Source: Amaranthus tricolor (taxonomy: Eukaryota > Streptophyta > Magnoliopsida > Caryophyllales > Amaranthaceae). From it: 64,000 bases of DNA. Positions 1-22,330 of the stretch are shown one piece after another. Both the position numbers and the translations under genes were made by a program. Positions within the stretch are counted from its first letter, which is position 1. Each line of letters begins with the position of its first letter. The notes under the pieces are model-generated. The model made no database searches and had not been told where the DNA came from. It was given only the letters and a program-made list of their open reading frames with translations. The stretch covers positions 20,413,382-20,477,381 of the forward strand of contig NC_080049.1 of the NCBI RefSeq assembly GCF_026212465.1, read 5' to 3'.

Positions 1-890
1 TCTTTGTAATTAAGAGTTGAAAAACTTAAAGGTGCTACTAAGGGTAGTGCAAATGGTGAAGAAGTATCATCCATGGACGTTGGTTGATCATTCATGAGAT
101 TCCATTTATAGGGAACGTAAAATCATTGGTGAAGTTCCATCAAAGAAAGATATTGGAGAGAAAATCAAGATCAAGAGGGCCAGAAGTGGTATGGGGATAA
201 GGTGTGCTACCATTGCCACAAGAGAGGTCATATTCAATTTACTTGTAATAAATTGATGAGACCTTCGAACTTGTAACTTTTGAAGGAGATGAGTAAGCCA
301 ACTACGAAGGTTGATGATGATGAGGAACTCAAAGGAAAGAAGACAAAAATTTCATTTGAAAAGGATGATGTGCTCCCAAACATTGTTAATAAGGGTCTTG
401 TGATGTTGATGATGGTAATGAGCTATTGGTTAAGGGTATGATGATGGTGATTAGGTGTTTAATTTCCTACACTCATATCATACTTATAGAGACAAAAGCT
501 TGTTTACAAAGGTGATTGCTTGTGAACATAGAAGAATGACCTTGCCTAGTGGTGAGAAAGTTGTGATAGAGGCCATTGGAGAGGTGCACTTAAAGATGCA
601 CAATTGCATAGTTAGGAAGCTAAGGGGTATGAGATACATACCTAAGATGATGACGAATCTAATTTCATTGAGGAGATTAGAGAAGATTGGGTACATTATG
701 AAAACTCAAAGTGATGAAGTTTTGAAGATGACAAAGAGATGCTTAGTGCATTTGAAGGGAGTTATGGGCGAAATTGGCCGGTTGCTAAGAAGTAGAGACT
801 TACATCATGTTGAGAGTATTGAAGAACCAGAGGCAATCAGTAGGTTCAGCATTTAGCTGCTCGTTCGATTATCTGATTAGTAGGCTAACA
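1..890 (+). pseudogene. Decayed Ty1/copia gag-protease remnant
   Basis: The plus strand keeps a retroviral-type zinc knuckle at about 204-245 (C-Y-H-C-H-K-R-G-H, then C four residues later), which belongs to a copia gag. An open stretch at 455-856 (133 residues) then resembles the protease to pre-integrase segment of copia polyproteins, with a block like VRYIPKM-TNLISL followed by GYIMKT and LKMTKR. Stops and frame changes separate the pieces, and integrase, reverse transcriptase and RNase H are absent, so this is a non-functional deletion remnant. It lies just beyond the 3' end of the FD-like gene and is cut by the window edge. Confidence 0.7.
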
Positions 891-1400
891 GACAATTTAT
901 TTTTCTTCTATTTATTATCTATTAAGATTGTATTGAAGGACAATTAAGCTCTGAAAAATGGTGGGCATTAAATCTAAGTTTATTGCTAGGCTTAATGTGG
1001 TGTTAATGAGGGGATTCTAGAATGATCTATCGCCTATATAAAGATATACTCATTCATAGAATCATAACATGATGACCAACAGTACACACAAACTCGTTGA
1101 GAGGGCTATACAATGTAAGGAGGCTAGAGCAAACACCAAGAGAGCTTTTTTTTTCTATGTATTAATATTGTGAGATGTATGGCTTGAGAGATTATTCTCA
1201 AGTATGAGAGTTTAGCCATTAATGTATTGTTAAATCCATTCATGAAAGTAAACATTAATTGAGGAATAAGTACCCAAAAGACTTCATAAACTTGTGTATT
1301 TGTTGTCTCTTTTGTTCATATTATGTTTCTTAATCATCTTACATTGTTTCTTATCATTATTGGGTTCAAACACCCCCTCTTTCAAGCCGTCTCAAACATT
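891..1400 (+). repeat. Probable copia LTR remnant downstream of the gag fragment
   Basis: This non-coding stretch follows the copia remnant. It has a TATA-like box (ctatataaagatat near 1031), then a leader-like segment and a pyrimidine-rich end near 1375-1385, an arrangement typical of a copia LTR. No second copy or target duplication is visible, so its limits are approximate. Confidence 0.4.
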
Positions 1401-1669
1401 TTTTTTAAATGAAGTCTCAAACAAATTTCAAACACAAGTATAAAAGGGAAAATAATAGGAGTAGTCTAAATCTTGTCAACAAAAATCAAGGGTGGAGAGA
1501 CCCATAACGATACTCCTGAAAGAGTAAAAAGATAAAGCAATTAAGAAAGTTGAATGTGTTCAAAAAGCAAATTTGCCCTTTATCTACCTTTGATAGTAGC
1601 ATATATTACATATATCATCATCAAAAAACATTGGTTAGAGTCTTAGTCATTTTCATGTTAATTGGGGTC

Positions 1670-11709
<10,040 letters not shown>

Positions 11710-11949
11710 GTTTATTTGAATGGAAGGAAAGAACAGATTACGGTTAGATGAGGAAGAAGAAGAAAAGGGAAATGATTAAGTAGACATTGATTGTTGCAAG
11801 ATTTGACAGGACAAGAGTTGTCAAGTTGAGCAGAAAAGGAAACAGAGTTGTAAGAGAAAGTGTGCAGAATATAGATACTCCCTCGTAACAGACATCTGGT
11901 TCCGCTTTCCATATTGCTATACCAATTTCATTCATGTCTTTTTTACACT

Positions 11950-12295
11950 TACTTCTTTCGTTTCAAATATTACGAATATTGGAATTTTTATTATTTATTT
12001 TTAATTTTTAATTTTTAATTTTTAATTTTAAATATATATTTTCTCCGTTCTATTATATTTAATATAGTTGATTTTTTTTGCAGTCCAACGTGTTATTTTA
12101 TTTATTTATATATTAAATTATACACATTTAAAAATAAAAAATTAATATTATGAAAGTATGTGATTAGACGATTCAAACAAAATACCAGTTGACAATGTTT
12201 TTTCTTACACATTAGTGGCAATATATAAAATAAGCTTGAACAATGAATAGTGTCTTTAACCAAAATGTACCAAGTATTTCAGGACGGAAGAAGTA
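11950..12295. mobile_element. Stowaway-like MITE upstream of FD
   Basis: The left end tacttctttcgtttcaaata pairs with the complement of the right end, tacttcttccgtcctgaaat, and TA lies at each boundary. The element begins about 240 bp upstream of the FD-like start codon, so it is in or next to the promoter. Confidence 0.7.
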
Positions 12296-12425
12296 GATAA
12301 GTGAATTTTTTTTTATTTGTCTCAATGCAAAAAATATTAATATTAATTTTTAATAATTTTTAATTATACATAAATTAGAGATATGTAAAATTGTTTTAGT
12401 ACATGTATGTACTTTATCTTAGAAT

Positions 12426-13267
12426 TAGAACTGTTCAAAAGTGACCCGACTTGAAAATCCGAACCGAAACTGAAAGTAAACCGACTCGAAAATGTGTTCC
12501 TTTTTTAGGTTTATCGAACCGACAGTACCCGAACCGGTTGACAACCGAAAATGAGAAAGTTGAACCCGAGTTGTAACCGATTTTTGTAACCGACACATAA
12601 CCATTAACCGTGATTACCCGAACCTAATAATGACCGACCCGAGTCATATCCGACCCGAATCATGCTCGAATTTGAATTCTATCCGGCTAAAACCGACTTA
12701 ACCCGTTAGATCGAACTGCTGTAAACCTGAACCAATTTTTAACATAGAAGTATGATAGACTCATATTCAATCATCTTATTTGTTAAGCTAATAAAGTGTT
12801 AGATATTTTAATAAATTAATTTTTATAAATACATGGTTTCCTATATTTAGAGTTAATAATCAATGGTCAATGTTTATTTAACTACTTTAAATCGAATTAG
12901 ATGAATATTGATAGAACTTTATAATCTTGTCACAATTAAAAATTGACTAACAACTTAATTTGATATTGATTCGATCGATAGTAATTAGTAATACGTAGCT
13001 GAATTTTGCTTTTAAAAAAAACAAATCGAACCCGATCTGTACCCGACAAAACCGAACCAATTAGTAATCGATGACAACCCGAGACCGATTGACACTCGAC
13101 ACGAACTTCAACCGTCACCGAACTGATGCTAACCCGATAGCTTGAATAACCGATCTCCAACCGAACCGTGACTAACCGACTCGACCCGAGTGTGACCCGT
13201 TGTAACACACAGCCGAAAAATAACCGATCCGAAATGCAACCGAACCGAATGACACCCGTCCGAAATG
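12426..13267. mobile_element. hAT-type element copy A, right end truncated
   Basis: It starts with tagaactgttcaaaagtgac and contains many CCGAAC/CCGACC-type repeats. It follows the element at 26584-27519 over most of its length in the same orientation. The alignment stops at cgtccgaaa, so the expected right end (cgggtgttta-type) is missing. It forms the left arm of an inverted pair with the copy at 13384-14342. Confidence 0.7.
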
Positions 13268-13383
13268 GAAGAAAGTACTAAGTGTAGTAACTTTTGTTGG
13301 TAAAGCTATGTTTATGTGACTTTTAGCTTGTGTATTTTTTGTCTTTTTATGGTTAAAAAGTAAAAAAAATGTTTGATTAAGAC

Positions 13384-14342
13384 TACACGTGTTTATTTGG
13401 GTAATCGGGTCGATTTCGGATGGGTGACATTCGATTTGGTTGTATTTTCTATCGGTTATATTTTAGATGTGTGTTGCGACTTTGGGTCATACTCGGGTCG
13501 AGTCGGTTAGTCACGGTTCGGTTGAAGATCGATTATTCGATCTATCGGGTTAGCATCAGTTCGGTGTCAGTTAAGTTCGTGTCGAGTTTCAATCGGTCTC
13601 GGATTGTCATAGGTTAATAATTGGTTCGGTTTTACCGGGTACAGATCAGGTTTGGGTATTTTTCAAGTAGAATTCGGCTACGAATTGCGAATTACTAATT
13701 GCTATTTATCGAGTCAGTATCAGATTAAGTTGTTAGTCATTTTTTAATTGATCATAAGGTTCCTTTACTTAAAGCAAAATAGTGAAAATGCAAATCAATT
13801 AGTGATCATTATTACATTATTACTTTTACTTGTTTAACCGGAAATTAAAATTATAAAGTTCTATCAATTTTCATATAATTCGATTAAAAGTAGTTAAATA
13901 AACATTGACCATTGATTATTAACTTTAAATATATGAAACCATGTATTTATGAAATTTATTTTATTAAAATATTTAAGACTTTATTAGAATAACTAATAAG
14001 ATGATTGAATATTTTAGGTTTACAGCAGTTCGATCTAAACTTCATTCGGGTTAAGTCGGTTTTGGCCGATCGAGTTCGGTTTTGAGCATTATTTGGGTCG
14101 GATATGACTCGGGTCGGTCACTATTAAGTTCGGGTAATCTCGATTAATAGTTACGTGTCGGTTAGAAATATCGGTTACAGCTCGGGTTCAGTTTTCCCAT
14201 TTTCGGTTGTCAACCGGTTCGGGTATAGCTTCGGGTCGGGTGATATCGGTTCGATAAACTTAAAAAATGAACACATTTTCAGGTCGGTTTACTTTCGATT
14301 TCGGATCGAATTTTCGGGTCGGGTCACTTTTGAACAGCTCCA
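13384..14342. mobile_element. hAT-type element copy B, 959 bp, perfect target duplication
   Basis: The 8-bp duplication attaagac lies at 13376-13383 and 14343-14350. The sequence is the reverse complement of the family represented at 12426 and 26584, ending in gtcacttttgaacagctcca. It has no transposase, so it is non-autonomous. Confidence 0.9.
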
Positions 14343-14425
14343 ATTAAGACATTAAGTTAAAAATGACACGAGCTTAACTTTTTTGAATGAATTTTAGCTT
14401 GTTGATTTGCTTTTCATCTAATAAA

Positions 14426-14672
14426 TACTCTCTTTGTTTTCATATTTTTTTTTAAAATAAAATTTACGAATTTTAGTGTCAAATTTTGACCATGAGTTAT
14501 ATAAAAAACATATTCATGTGGGATCTTAATAGATTTGTCTTAATATGTATTTTCTAAATATCAATTTTTTAGAATTTTTAAAAACTTACAATTAAAATCA
14601 TTTAACAATTAAGTTTGCATTGGGTTGTGCGCAAAAAGTGAATAGGAAGAACAAATGAAAATAAAGAAAGTA
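14426..14672. mobile_element. Stowaway-like MITE, about 247 bp
   Basis: The left end tactctctttgttttcatat and the complement of the right end, tactttctttattttcattt, are inverted repeats bounded by TA. The interior is AT-rich and non-coding. Confidence 0.65.
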
Positions 14673-15103
14673 GCCCAACGGTCAATATTTCATTTTACCA
14701 AATATGTAGGTAAATAGTTGGCTTATCTAACTAGTTTAAAAGACTATAAAAATAATTTAGACTTTTAATGCTCAACTAAAATTTTCAACAACCAACCGTC
14801 ATTTGTCAAACTCTTTAAATGGAGTATTTGAAACCTAAGACTGTCTTTAAGACTCACGTGGGTGCTTTTTATAAATAAAAAAAACTCTCAATGGTAATTT
14901 TTAATCTCTCTATTCCTTAAAAAGTTCTCATTTGTCATATTAGAGCGTTTTAATTTGTTGTTCACATAAATAATTTTTCTACTTATATCTCAAAATTTTG
15001 TGAAAACTTTATTAATCCTTATTTTAATATTTTATTTTAATAATGTTTATGGTCTCTACATATTTTCAACTAACTTTATTTTGAAACTTTTTATATTCCT
15101 TTT

Positions 15104-18100
15104 TATAACACCCTGAGATTTTCTAACGTCATTAATTAATATTTTAATAACTTTTGGGTATTTTATAATTATATTAAATTAATTTTGAAGTAGTTTTAAT
15201 AAATTCCTTTTATATACGAATTTAAATATTAACATATAGTTATATTAAAAATACAATTACGATTCTATATAAAGGGGTTCGGATCAAAATAATTATTTTA
15301 TTTTAAATGTGTAAGCATACAAAGGTGAGTTTCTTAGTTGGGCCTCGCAAGAAAATGAATCTAGGTAAATAAATAAATAAATGAGTGTATAAATAATATA
15401 AAAGGATGAGTTAGGGTTGTAAGTACTCCTTCCCTCACTCACAAAGAATCACGCCGCCCACCTTCCTTTCCCTCTCACTCTCGGTTCAGCCCATTTCCTT
15501 CCTCACACCAGCAGCTACGGCACACTACCACCACAAGCCACATATTCTTCCTCCACCGGTGAGCAGCCACCGTAGCAGCAGCCCCGCCTTCCTCCCTCAC
15601 GGCACCCAGCAGCAGTGGCTGCTTTGTTCTCTTACTCCCCCTGCAGCAGCATGAGTCTCCAAGCAGCGGCAGTCACCTTCGTGGTGGTTTTCCCGCCAGC
15701 AACAGCCCAACACCATCATACCAACTCCTTCCTTCTTCACCCTTCTCTTGTTTCATCTTAGTAAGCCATCTCTTTTATTCTCTAATTAATTTTCTAGTTT
15801 TAATTGGAGTTTTATTAAGTGTATTGAGTTTGATGTTGGTTTTGTATTACTTTCATTGAATCTTTTTGTGGGTAAGAATTTGATTGATGAATTAAACATG
15901 TTTATGACTTGGGGTTTGAAGGGTGATTTGAAATTATGGGTTGTGTGTTGATTTTGTATTAGTTTCTTTGAATCTTAGTTTGGGTAGTAAGTAAATATGT
16001 TATCTTTGAACACAAAACGATTAGGGCTTGGATTTAGAGATGAAATTACTAATGATGTGTGTGTTATACTATATTTTGGTGATGATTGATTAAATAACTT
16101 TAAAAGTTGTTTTAAGATTTGGTCGATTGGTTATTGTTGTGAATAATTAGTAATGGTGATGATGTTAGTTGACTATGAAAGTGATTTTGATTGATTAAAT
16201 TGGGAATAATAGTTACTAATTGTTGTGGTTTGATTGTTGTAAATTAAAAATACCCTTATTAGGTTGTTATTGAAGTTATAGATACATGATATTAGTAAGC
16301 CAAGAGCATAATGTCAACTTATCGTCGATGGTTGCTAAAGTTATTTGTCGTGCTGTTTTGATTATAGTTCTTAATAGCTTTGGAGAATGTAACAAATGAT
16401 ATCCCGATACGATAACTCTAAGATTTGCCTTATTGTTATATTAATATTATAATAAAATTGCAAGATTTAGTTGTGATTAGTTATTTTTGGGTAACGCGAG
16501 TCGATATGCTCAAAATTAGTTAATGTAAAGAAATGATTCACACATACTTCTACTTTAAATTGATGGAAAGACTTATGCTGTGTTGAGTTAATGATTTTGA
16601 CTTGTATTGAATGAGTTGTGTGCGTGCTAGAGTAATCGGAAACTCATGTTGAATGGGTGATAGTGGTTATTTTGGTATTTAGTTTGGTATGGCAAAGTAG
16701 TTAAGGGAACTTATTAGTTCTACTCATAACTTATATAGGTGCCCATTTCGTAAGAGGAAAGCAGAACCTTAGTTGGGTGATTATGTGACTTTTGATCGTG
16801 CAGTGACACTTACAGGTACGTATACGCAACCCTTATATGCAATTTGCTTTAAGATATTATTATTTATTGTGATAATATACATTGCACTTGAAACTATGAG
16901 ATACTAGTGAGTACACTTTATATGAAGAGCTATCGACTATGAAATCCTTGCGCTTAGAATAGCTATAGAGAATGAGAGTGTTAGTAGGAGGCGGGGACCA
17001 CTCCCTTATTTATCTAAGAATTGGATTATGCCTTACTTGGAGTCAGAATAACTCCTTTAGAGGTGAATTTCATATTTTGTTGAGTGGCTCAGTGGGTTTT
17101 GGCGTGCTACTATCCCAGGGTGCTCATTGATAGTCGAAAGTGGAAGTTATTCCCATCTGATAAAGTATTAGATTATGTTTAGCTGGCGTGACTCAACAGG
17201 ATTATGTCCGGTTGATTTAGTAGTCCCCTAGGTGAGGTTCGACGGGACCACCGTAAGGGGCGTATGAGCATGCTTGGGTCACTGGGTGCCGGATGGCTGA
17301 TACCGCCCCTTGAACGAGATGTTACCATGTGGGTCTTGCAAACCCTAATATGGTGGCCTCTTTACTGGTTTAGTACCCCAGTGTGTTAGTTTTTCCCGAA
17401 GGTAGGACCCGAGAGGGTCAGCTGGAGGTGGCATGAGCTCATACTTTGTCATAGGCGTCAGATGGCCGATAACACCCTTGGCCATGTCACTATGCTAGGA
17501 AGTAGAGAAAGATCCACAGATAGAAAGTTATTCAGTGATAGAAAGTTTATTCATTGATCGAAAGTTATTTAATGATAGAAGGTTCATTCTTTGATAGAAA
17601 GCTTACACATTGATATAACGTTTACTCTTTGATATAATATTTACTCATTGATAGAACATCTACTTATTGATAGAATAGTTATGCTAGTGAGAAGTGTGCC
17701 TAAGTTAAGTTACCTCAAGGGTATTACAGACTATGATCACACTTACCTTAAGATAGACAAGCTCTATAAAGTCATGTGTTAGATATTCTGTTAATGCCTT
17801 GGTCGAGTTGAACTATACGTGTTTTGCAAGAGTTTATGTTTGAAAAGAGGAGCGTGAAGACCTGCATTCTACCCAAGAACACATGGTTCGGGTTGGAAAG
17901 CACGTAATGAAATTAAGAAGTATAAGTGGCAGATAAACGGTTACTAGCTGTCCTTACGTCTTATGAAATCATCTTATGTTGTTTTATAATATAATGTTAC
18001 TAGTAGTTGGCCTTATTATATTTGATGCTAGTTACTGACGTGTACGTGTTTGTGTATGTTTGATTGTTGATGACTTTCTATGATTGTCCTGCTATGACAC

Positions 18101-18752
18101 ATTAGCCTTTGGTCTAATGTCAAGCAGCAAGAGGATCATAGACAGGCGTAGCAGGTATTAGAGCTTCTTTTGCATTGCATTGGGGGAGAGTGATGAGGGC
18201 GAAGCATAACCTGTGTCATACCGCTATCTTTCGATTTTGTAGCTCTTGTTATCTTTTGTAAACTTTGGTTGTATATATTTTGTTATGAGGCCTTATTTCC
18301 ACCCTCGTATATTTGTATTTTCGCTGCGTAGTTTATAACTCTGTATGGTTTTAAAGAGTTAAGTCTTTTTAAAACGCAAACGTCGACATTGGAACCACGA
18401 TCCATGCTTGGCATGTTGATTTGAGAAGCCGTGACGAATCATTCCGCCGTGACATAGTTTTGATAGGCCGTTGGTGCCTTTACTTTATTAGCTTCTAAAT
18501 AACTTTTGTTTTTCTACAAAGGCGCATAGTTTTAAGGCAATGATGCCGTAGATTAGTTTAATGTTTTATTGTACTGATTGCTCTACCACATGTGCGATTT
18601 TTAGAAGAGATGTTGCCGAAATTTCCACTCTCCCTTTTAAAGTTAATGTTTAACGTTTATCTAATTCTTTTCCTTTTATTTTATGTAACACCCGAATTTT
18701 CTCCCGTCCTTTACGGTTTTGGTTTAGGGGTCGGAAATTTAGAGGTGTTACA
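15104..18752 (+). mobile_element. Very large solo-LTR-like element, about 3.65 kb
   Basis: The left end reads tataacaccctgagatttt (first TG apparently mutated to TA) and the right end reads ggtgttaca. Together they fit the TGTAACACC...GGTGTTACA ends of some plant gypsy LTRs. The 5-bp flanks are ctttt and cttat (4 of 5). A TATA box (tataaataatataaaagg at 15388-15405) precedes a GC-rich leader-like stretch at 15450-15700. No gag or pol frame is present, so a solo LTR or a large non-autonomous LTR element fits. A second start-like segment (tgtaacacccgaattttc at 18684) near the right end is unexplained. Confidence 0.5.
17505..17685. repeat. Minisatellite within the solo-LTR-like block
   Basis: About eight imperfect copies of a 22-23 bp unit, close to cattgatagaaagtttactc, run head to tail. 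Confidence 0.7.
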
Positions 18753-18982
18753 CTTATGGTCTCCAAAAGTTTTCCACTAACTTTATGAAAATATCTTTTT
18801 ATTAGTTGTGGTCCCTATATTTTTACAATAACTTTTTTTAATACTTTTTTAATGCTTATGTTTTCCACTTTTCCTCCAATAATTATTATTTAATTAAATA
18901 ATATATCACTATCTAAGAATTCATTTTTTGTAATTTTGTGAACATTTTTTATGTGAACCTCTTAAAAATAACGGAGGGAATA

Positions 18983-20027
18983 ATTGATAACATCCTTTTG
19001 AAGTAATTGTCTTATTATACTCGATTACAAAGAACTAGAAGGGGAAATATTTAGCTTAAAAAGATAAAATAATAAATTTGATTTATGAGACTAATAGAAC
19101 AATTGTGATATTATTGTCAATGTAATACGTAGCAAATTATAAGAAAGATACAATACTTTGTTAATTTCAAATGGACGATGACATTGTCGGAGCTATTGGT
19201 AAGTAAAGGTCGCCTCTTGTTCAACTAACACTGCTTCTTCAATACGATTGCATATTATACTATTGTTTTATTCTTCATCTTCGATACTGCTTCTAAAACC
19301 CCCCTAAAACCCACGAATATCTTCATCTTCTCCTTTATCTTCTTCGTTCTTCAGCTGCATTTTCGTTCTCAAACCCATGAAAATTCTCCCATTATTGTCT
19401 TGTTCAAGTTCATCTTCAAAACTCATGAATATTCTCCCACGAAATTCAGGTATAATTTCTCTTTTTCAATTTCTTAAACCTTTTAAGTTTTTGCAAGCTA
19501 TTCAAAACTCACAAAATTTAGGGCTCATTTTTTTATACTAATTTTTTTTTTTCATTGTAGATTATATAACCCACGAAATCAAGGTAATTTCTATTTATTT
19601 TGTTAACTTGCAACTTCATATTTTTATTGTTTTACTTGGAATTTAGTAATTTAGTGCTAAAGATATCAATTATTTGTGAGTTTTACATTTTCAAGTTTAT
19701 GTTAATAATTTGTTAATTATTTTTATATTTTATTAAAAATGTGGTTTGTTGTTATGCTTATGTTTTTAATTATTAGAATTAGAATACATATATTTTTAGG
19801 GTTAAATGTTTTAATTTTATTATTTATATTTTGAATGTGATTTTATTTGCAATGTAGTGCTTAATATTGAAGTATGAAGTATATAATTAGACTATGTTTG
19901 GTTATATAGAATTAGAATATGAAGTATATGAAATATAAAATATATAATGTTAATTATTCTAAATGATTTTATTTTAGAATACAATGTAGTGCTTATATAG
20001 AATTAGAATATGAACTAATTAATTGGC
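18983..20027. other. AT-rich region without a recognisable gene
   Basis: No coding signal was found. Pyrimidine-rich segments with plausible splice-like motifs around 19260-19580 could be the untranslated leader of the decayed CACTA transposase that follows, but this is inference. Confidence 0.4.
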
Positions 20028-21015
20028 GGATCCGGGGTTCAAACTCCCACCGGGCACCAACAAATAAACGAAATTTTACAAAAAAATTTCGACAGTTTCA
20101 ACATAGTATAATTTGTAAAATTAACAACTACAAATTTTTAGTTCCTACTAAATGACTTGTACAAACATAATAATCCCAAACCAAAGCCTAAGTTTTATAA
20201 AAGCGATAAATTAACATTATCCTCACCTAAATTGATGCCAAACCAAAAGATTAATGAAGTTCAATTACCGACAATTTTTCAATTATATCCTCATTCTAAA
20301 AATCAATATAGGAGTAACTTATATTTATGCACAACCTTAAATAAAGATATAAACTATATTTAGGGACAAGGATGTACTCAACTAGAAAAACATAGAAAAA
20401 TACACAAAATGTGAATGTGGTATATAGATATTAGATATAATACAAACCAACAAGTCTTGTACGTGAGACCGTGAGACGGACCCATACAAGCCCATTAAAA
20501 GATTTTTAAACAAAATTAATTAAGTAAATTGAAATATAGTTAAACATGACATACTTAATAACTGATTCTTTTATTTTCTTTAAATTAATTATTGAACCAA
20601 CCCATATCAAGCTGTTTCACAATGAGACGGTCTTAATGAAAAATTTATCGTTTTAAAAACCCCAAAGTACCTCAACATAAGACAAGTACAACTAGGTATA
20701 TGAAAAACCATGAGTGTCCTGGCTCCTAGGTATATGAAAAAACATTTACAATATGAGTATCCTATCCTCTAGGTAAATGAAAAATTCATTCTAACCTTTC
20801 TTCAACCTCTCGCCCACACCTCCATTGAAGGTATTATTAAAAATTCAATTCTTGTTACAATGGCTATAATTTACCAATATATCTTCCTTGTTTGCAATAT
20901 CCTTCCTCTTTCCTTCTCCTACTCTCTCTTAACTTTCTTACTAAATTCATTTTTAAAAAATTGTCCTTGGGGCACGTGCCAGAGGGTGCCCCAAGGTAAA
21001 TCCGTCCTTGGAAGT
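20028..21015. mobile_element. Possible non-autonomous DNA transposon with an end hairpin
   Basis: The left boundary reads ggcggatccggggttcaaac and the right boundary reads taaatccgtccttgg, whose complement begins ccaaggacggattta; these are weak inverted ends. Just inside the right end, 20965-20996 folds into an 11-bp perfect stem (ccttggggcac with gtgccccaagg). No target duplication was confirmed. Confidence 0.35.
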
Positions 21016-21146
21016 ATGTATATTTAGGGTTAAAAATATTTGGTATAAATAAGTATATATTTTTAGGGTTAAATATGTTTGGTATAAGTAAATATATACA
21101 TTAAAAAATGATTATTAATTTGTTTTGAATTAATTAATCACAATTA

Positions 21147-22330
21147 GGATGACAAAGATCGTTCTTGGATGTATGGAAGCATTGAATCATCAGAATTTAT
21201 TAATGGAATATTAGAATTTTGTAGTATTGCCGTTGAGAATCAAGTTAAGAGGGGGGAGTTGGTTTTTATTGCCCATGTGTCAAGTGTGACAATGTATCAA
21301 AGGTAAATAATGTTGATATCCTTAGAGAGCACATACTTTGACGTGGGTTTAGGCCTCAATATCATGTTTGGGTTTGGTATGGTGAGGTGGCAGTTTACAA
21401 AGGAAAAATTTTTGTTGGGGATGTCAATAATGTGGATGTCAATGAGGATGTAGATCGTGTTGATGAGTATGAGACAAATGAAGAGAATGTCGATGAGGAT
21501 GTAGATCGCATTGATGAGATGATGGAGGGAGTCGAGGATGAGTTAGGAAAACGTCCTCTTGTTTTTGACTTGTTGACAAAGGCTTCTCAAAAGCCTTTGT
21601 ACCCTGGATGTACAAAGTTCACCAAACTAACAACCGTGTTGACAATTTTCAACATTAAGTCAAAGTTCAATCGGAGTGATACTAGTTTGACGATGTTATT
21701 AGAAGTGTTAGGTGAGATGCTTCCTGATGGAAATGAACTTTCAAAGTAGACATATTATGCCAAAAAGCTCATGTGTCCATTCGGCTTAGAGTACCAGAAG
21801 ATTCATGCGTGTCCGAATGATTGTGCATTGTATTGGAATGAAAATGAGAACTTAGAAGAATGTCCTAGGTGTGGGTTATCGCGTTACAAGCGTAAAGGGG
21901 CTCGGGATGCTAAAGGTCCCCCGGCTAAGGTATTGTGGTATCTTCCAATTGTATTTGGCAAAACAGGGCAAGTGCAAGGGGTGAAGACCGACTATGGAAA
22001 AAAGAATCAATCTTTTGGAAGCTTCCATATCGGAAAGATCTACAGGTTAGACTTTGTCTTGACGTTATGCATATAGAGAAAAATGTATGCGATGCCATAC
22101 TTGGGACGCTCATGAACATTCCAGGTAAGACAAAGGATATAAAGGCCGTGCGAGATTACTTTGTATGTAAAGGTCTTCGTCCAGAGTTGTGGCCACAGGT
22201 TATGGTGAGTAAGAAAAGAAATATAGCTGAAGAACTACGTGGTAGTGACAAGGGAAAGGGCAGTAAGAAGAAGATGAGTAATGTTAAAATTATTTACCTC
22301 CAACTTGCTACACATTGTTTAAAGTAGCGA
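21147..22330 (+). pseudogene. CACTA (En/Spm) TNP2-type transposase, internally deleted
   Basis: After an acceptor-like AG at 21146-21147, the plus strand reads DDKDRSWMYG and FINGILEFC, matching the transposase-associated domain that opens TNP2 proteins. Downstream it gives LYPGCTKFTKL, KIHACPNDCALYWNEN, CPRCGLSRYK, then LDVMHIEKNVCDAILGTLMN and GLRPELWPQ, all conserved Transposase_21 blocks in the right order. The segment between the zinc-binding CPRCGLSRY block and the LDVMHIEKN block is far shorter than normal, and stops and frame changes occur (for example near 21748). It cannot encode a working transposase. No CACTA ends were found around it. Confidence 0.85.

Larger units (their letters stand above)
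14911..18982. mobile_element. MITE split by a solo-LTR-like insertion
   Basis: The left flank of the large block begins tattccttaaaaagttctca and the right flank ends with the complement of tattccctccgttattttta, which continues aagaggttcaca. The two therefore resemble the inverted termini of one MITE of a few hundred bases, interrupted by 15104-18752. The match is approximate. Confidence 0.45.

Noticed and set aside
13420..14355. Short frames rich in Ser, Arg and Gly
   Set aside because: They translate the CCGAAC-type repeats of the non-autonomous hAT copies.
20036..20049. ggttcaaactcc resembling a tRNA B box
   Set aside because: No A box or cloverleaf is found nearby, so neither a tRNA gene nor a SINE is supported.
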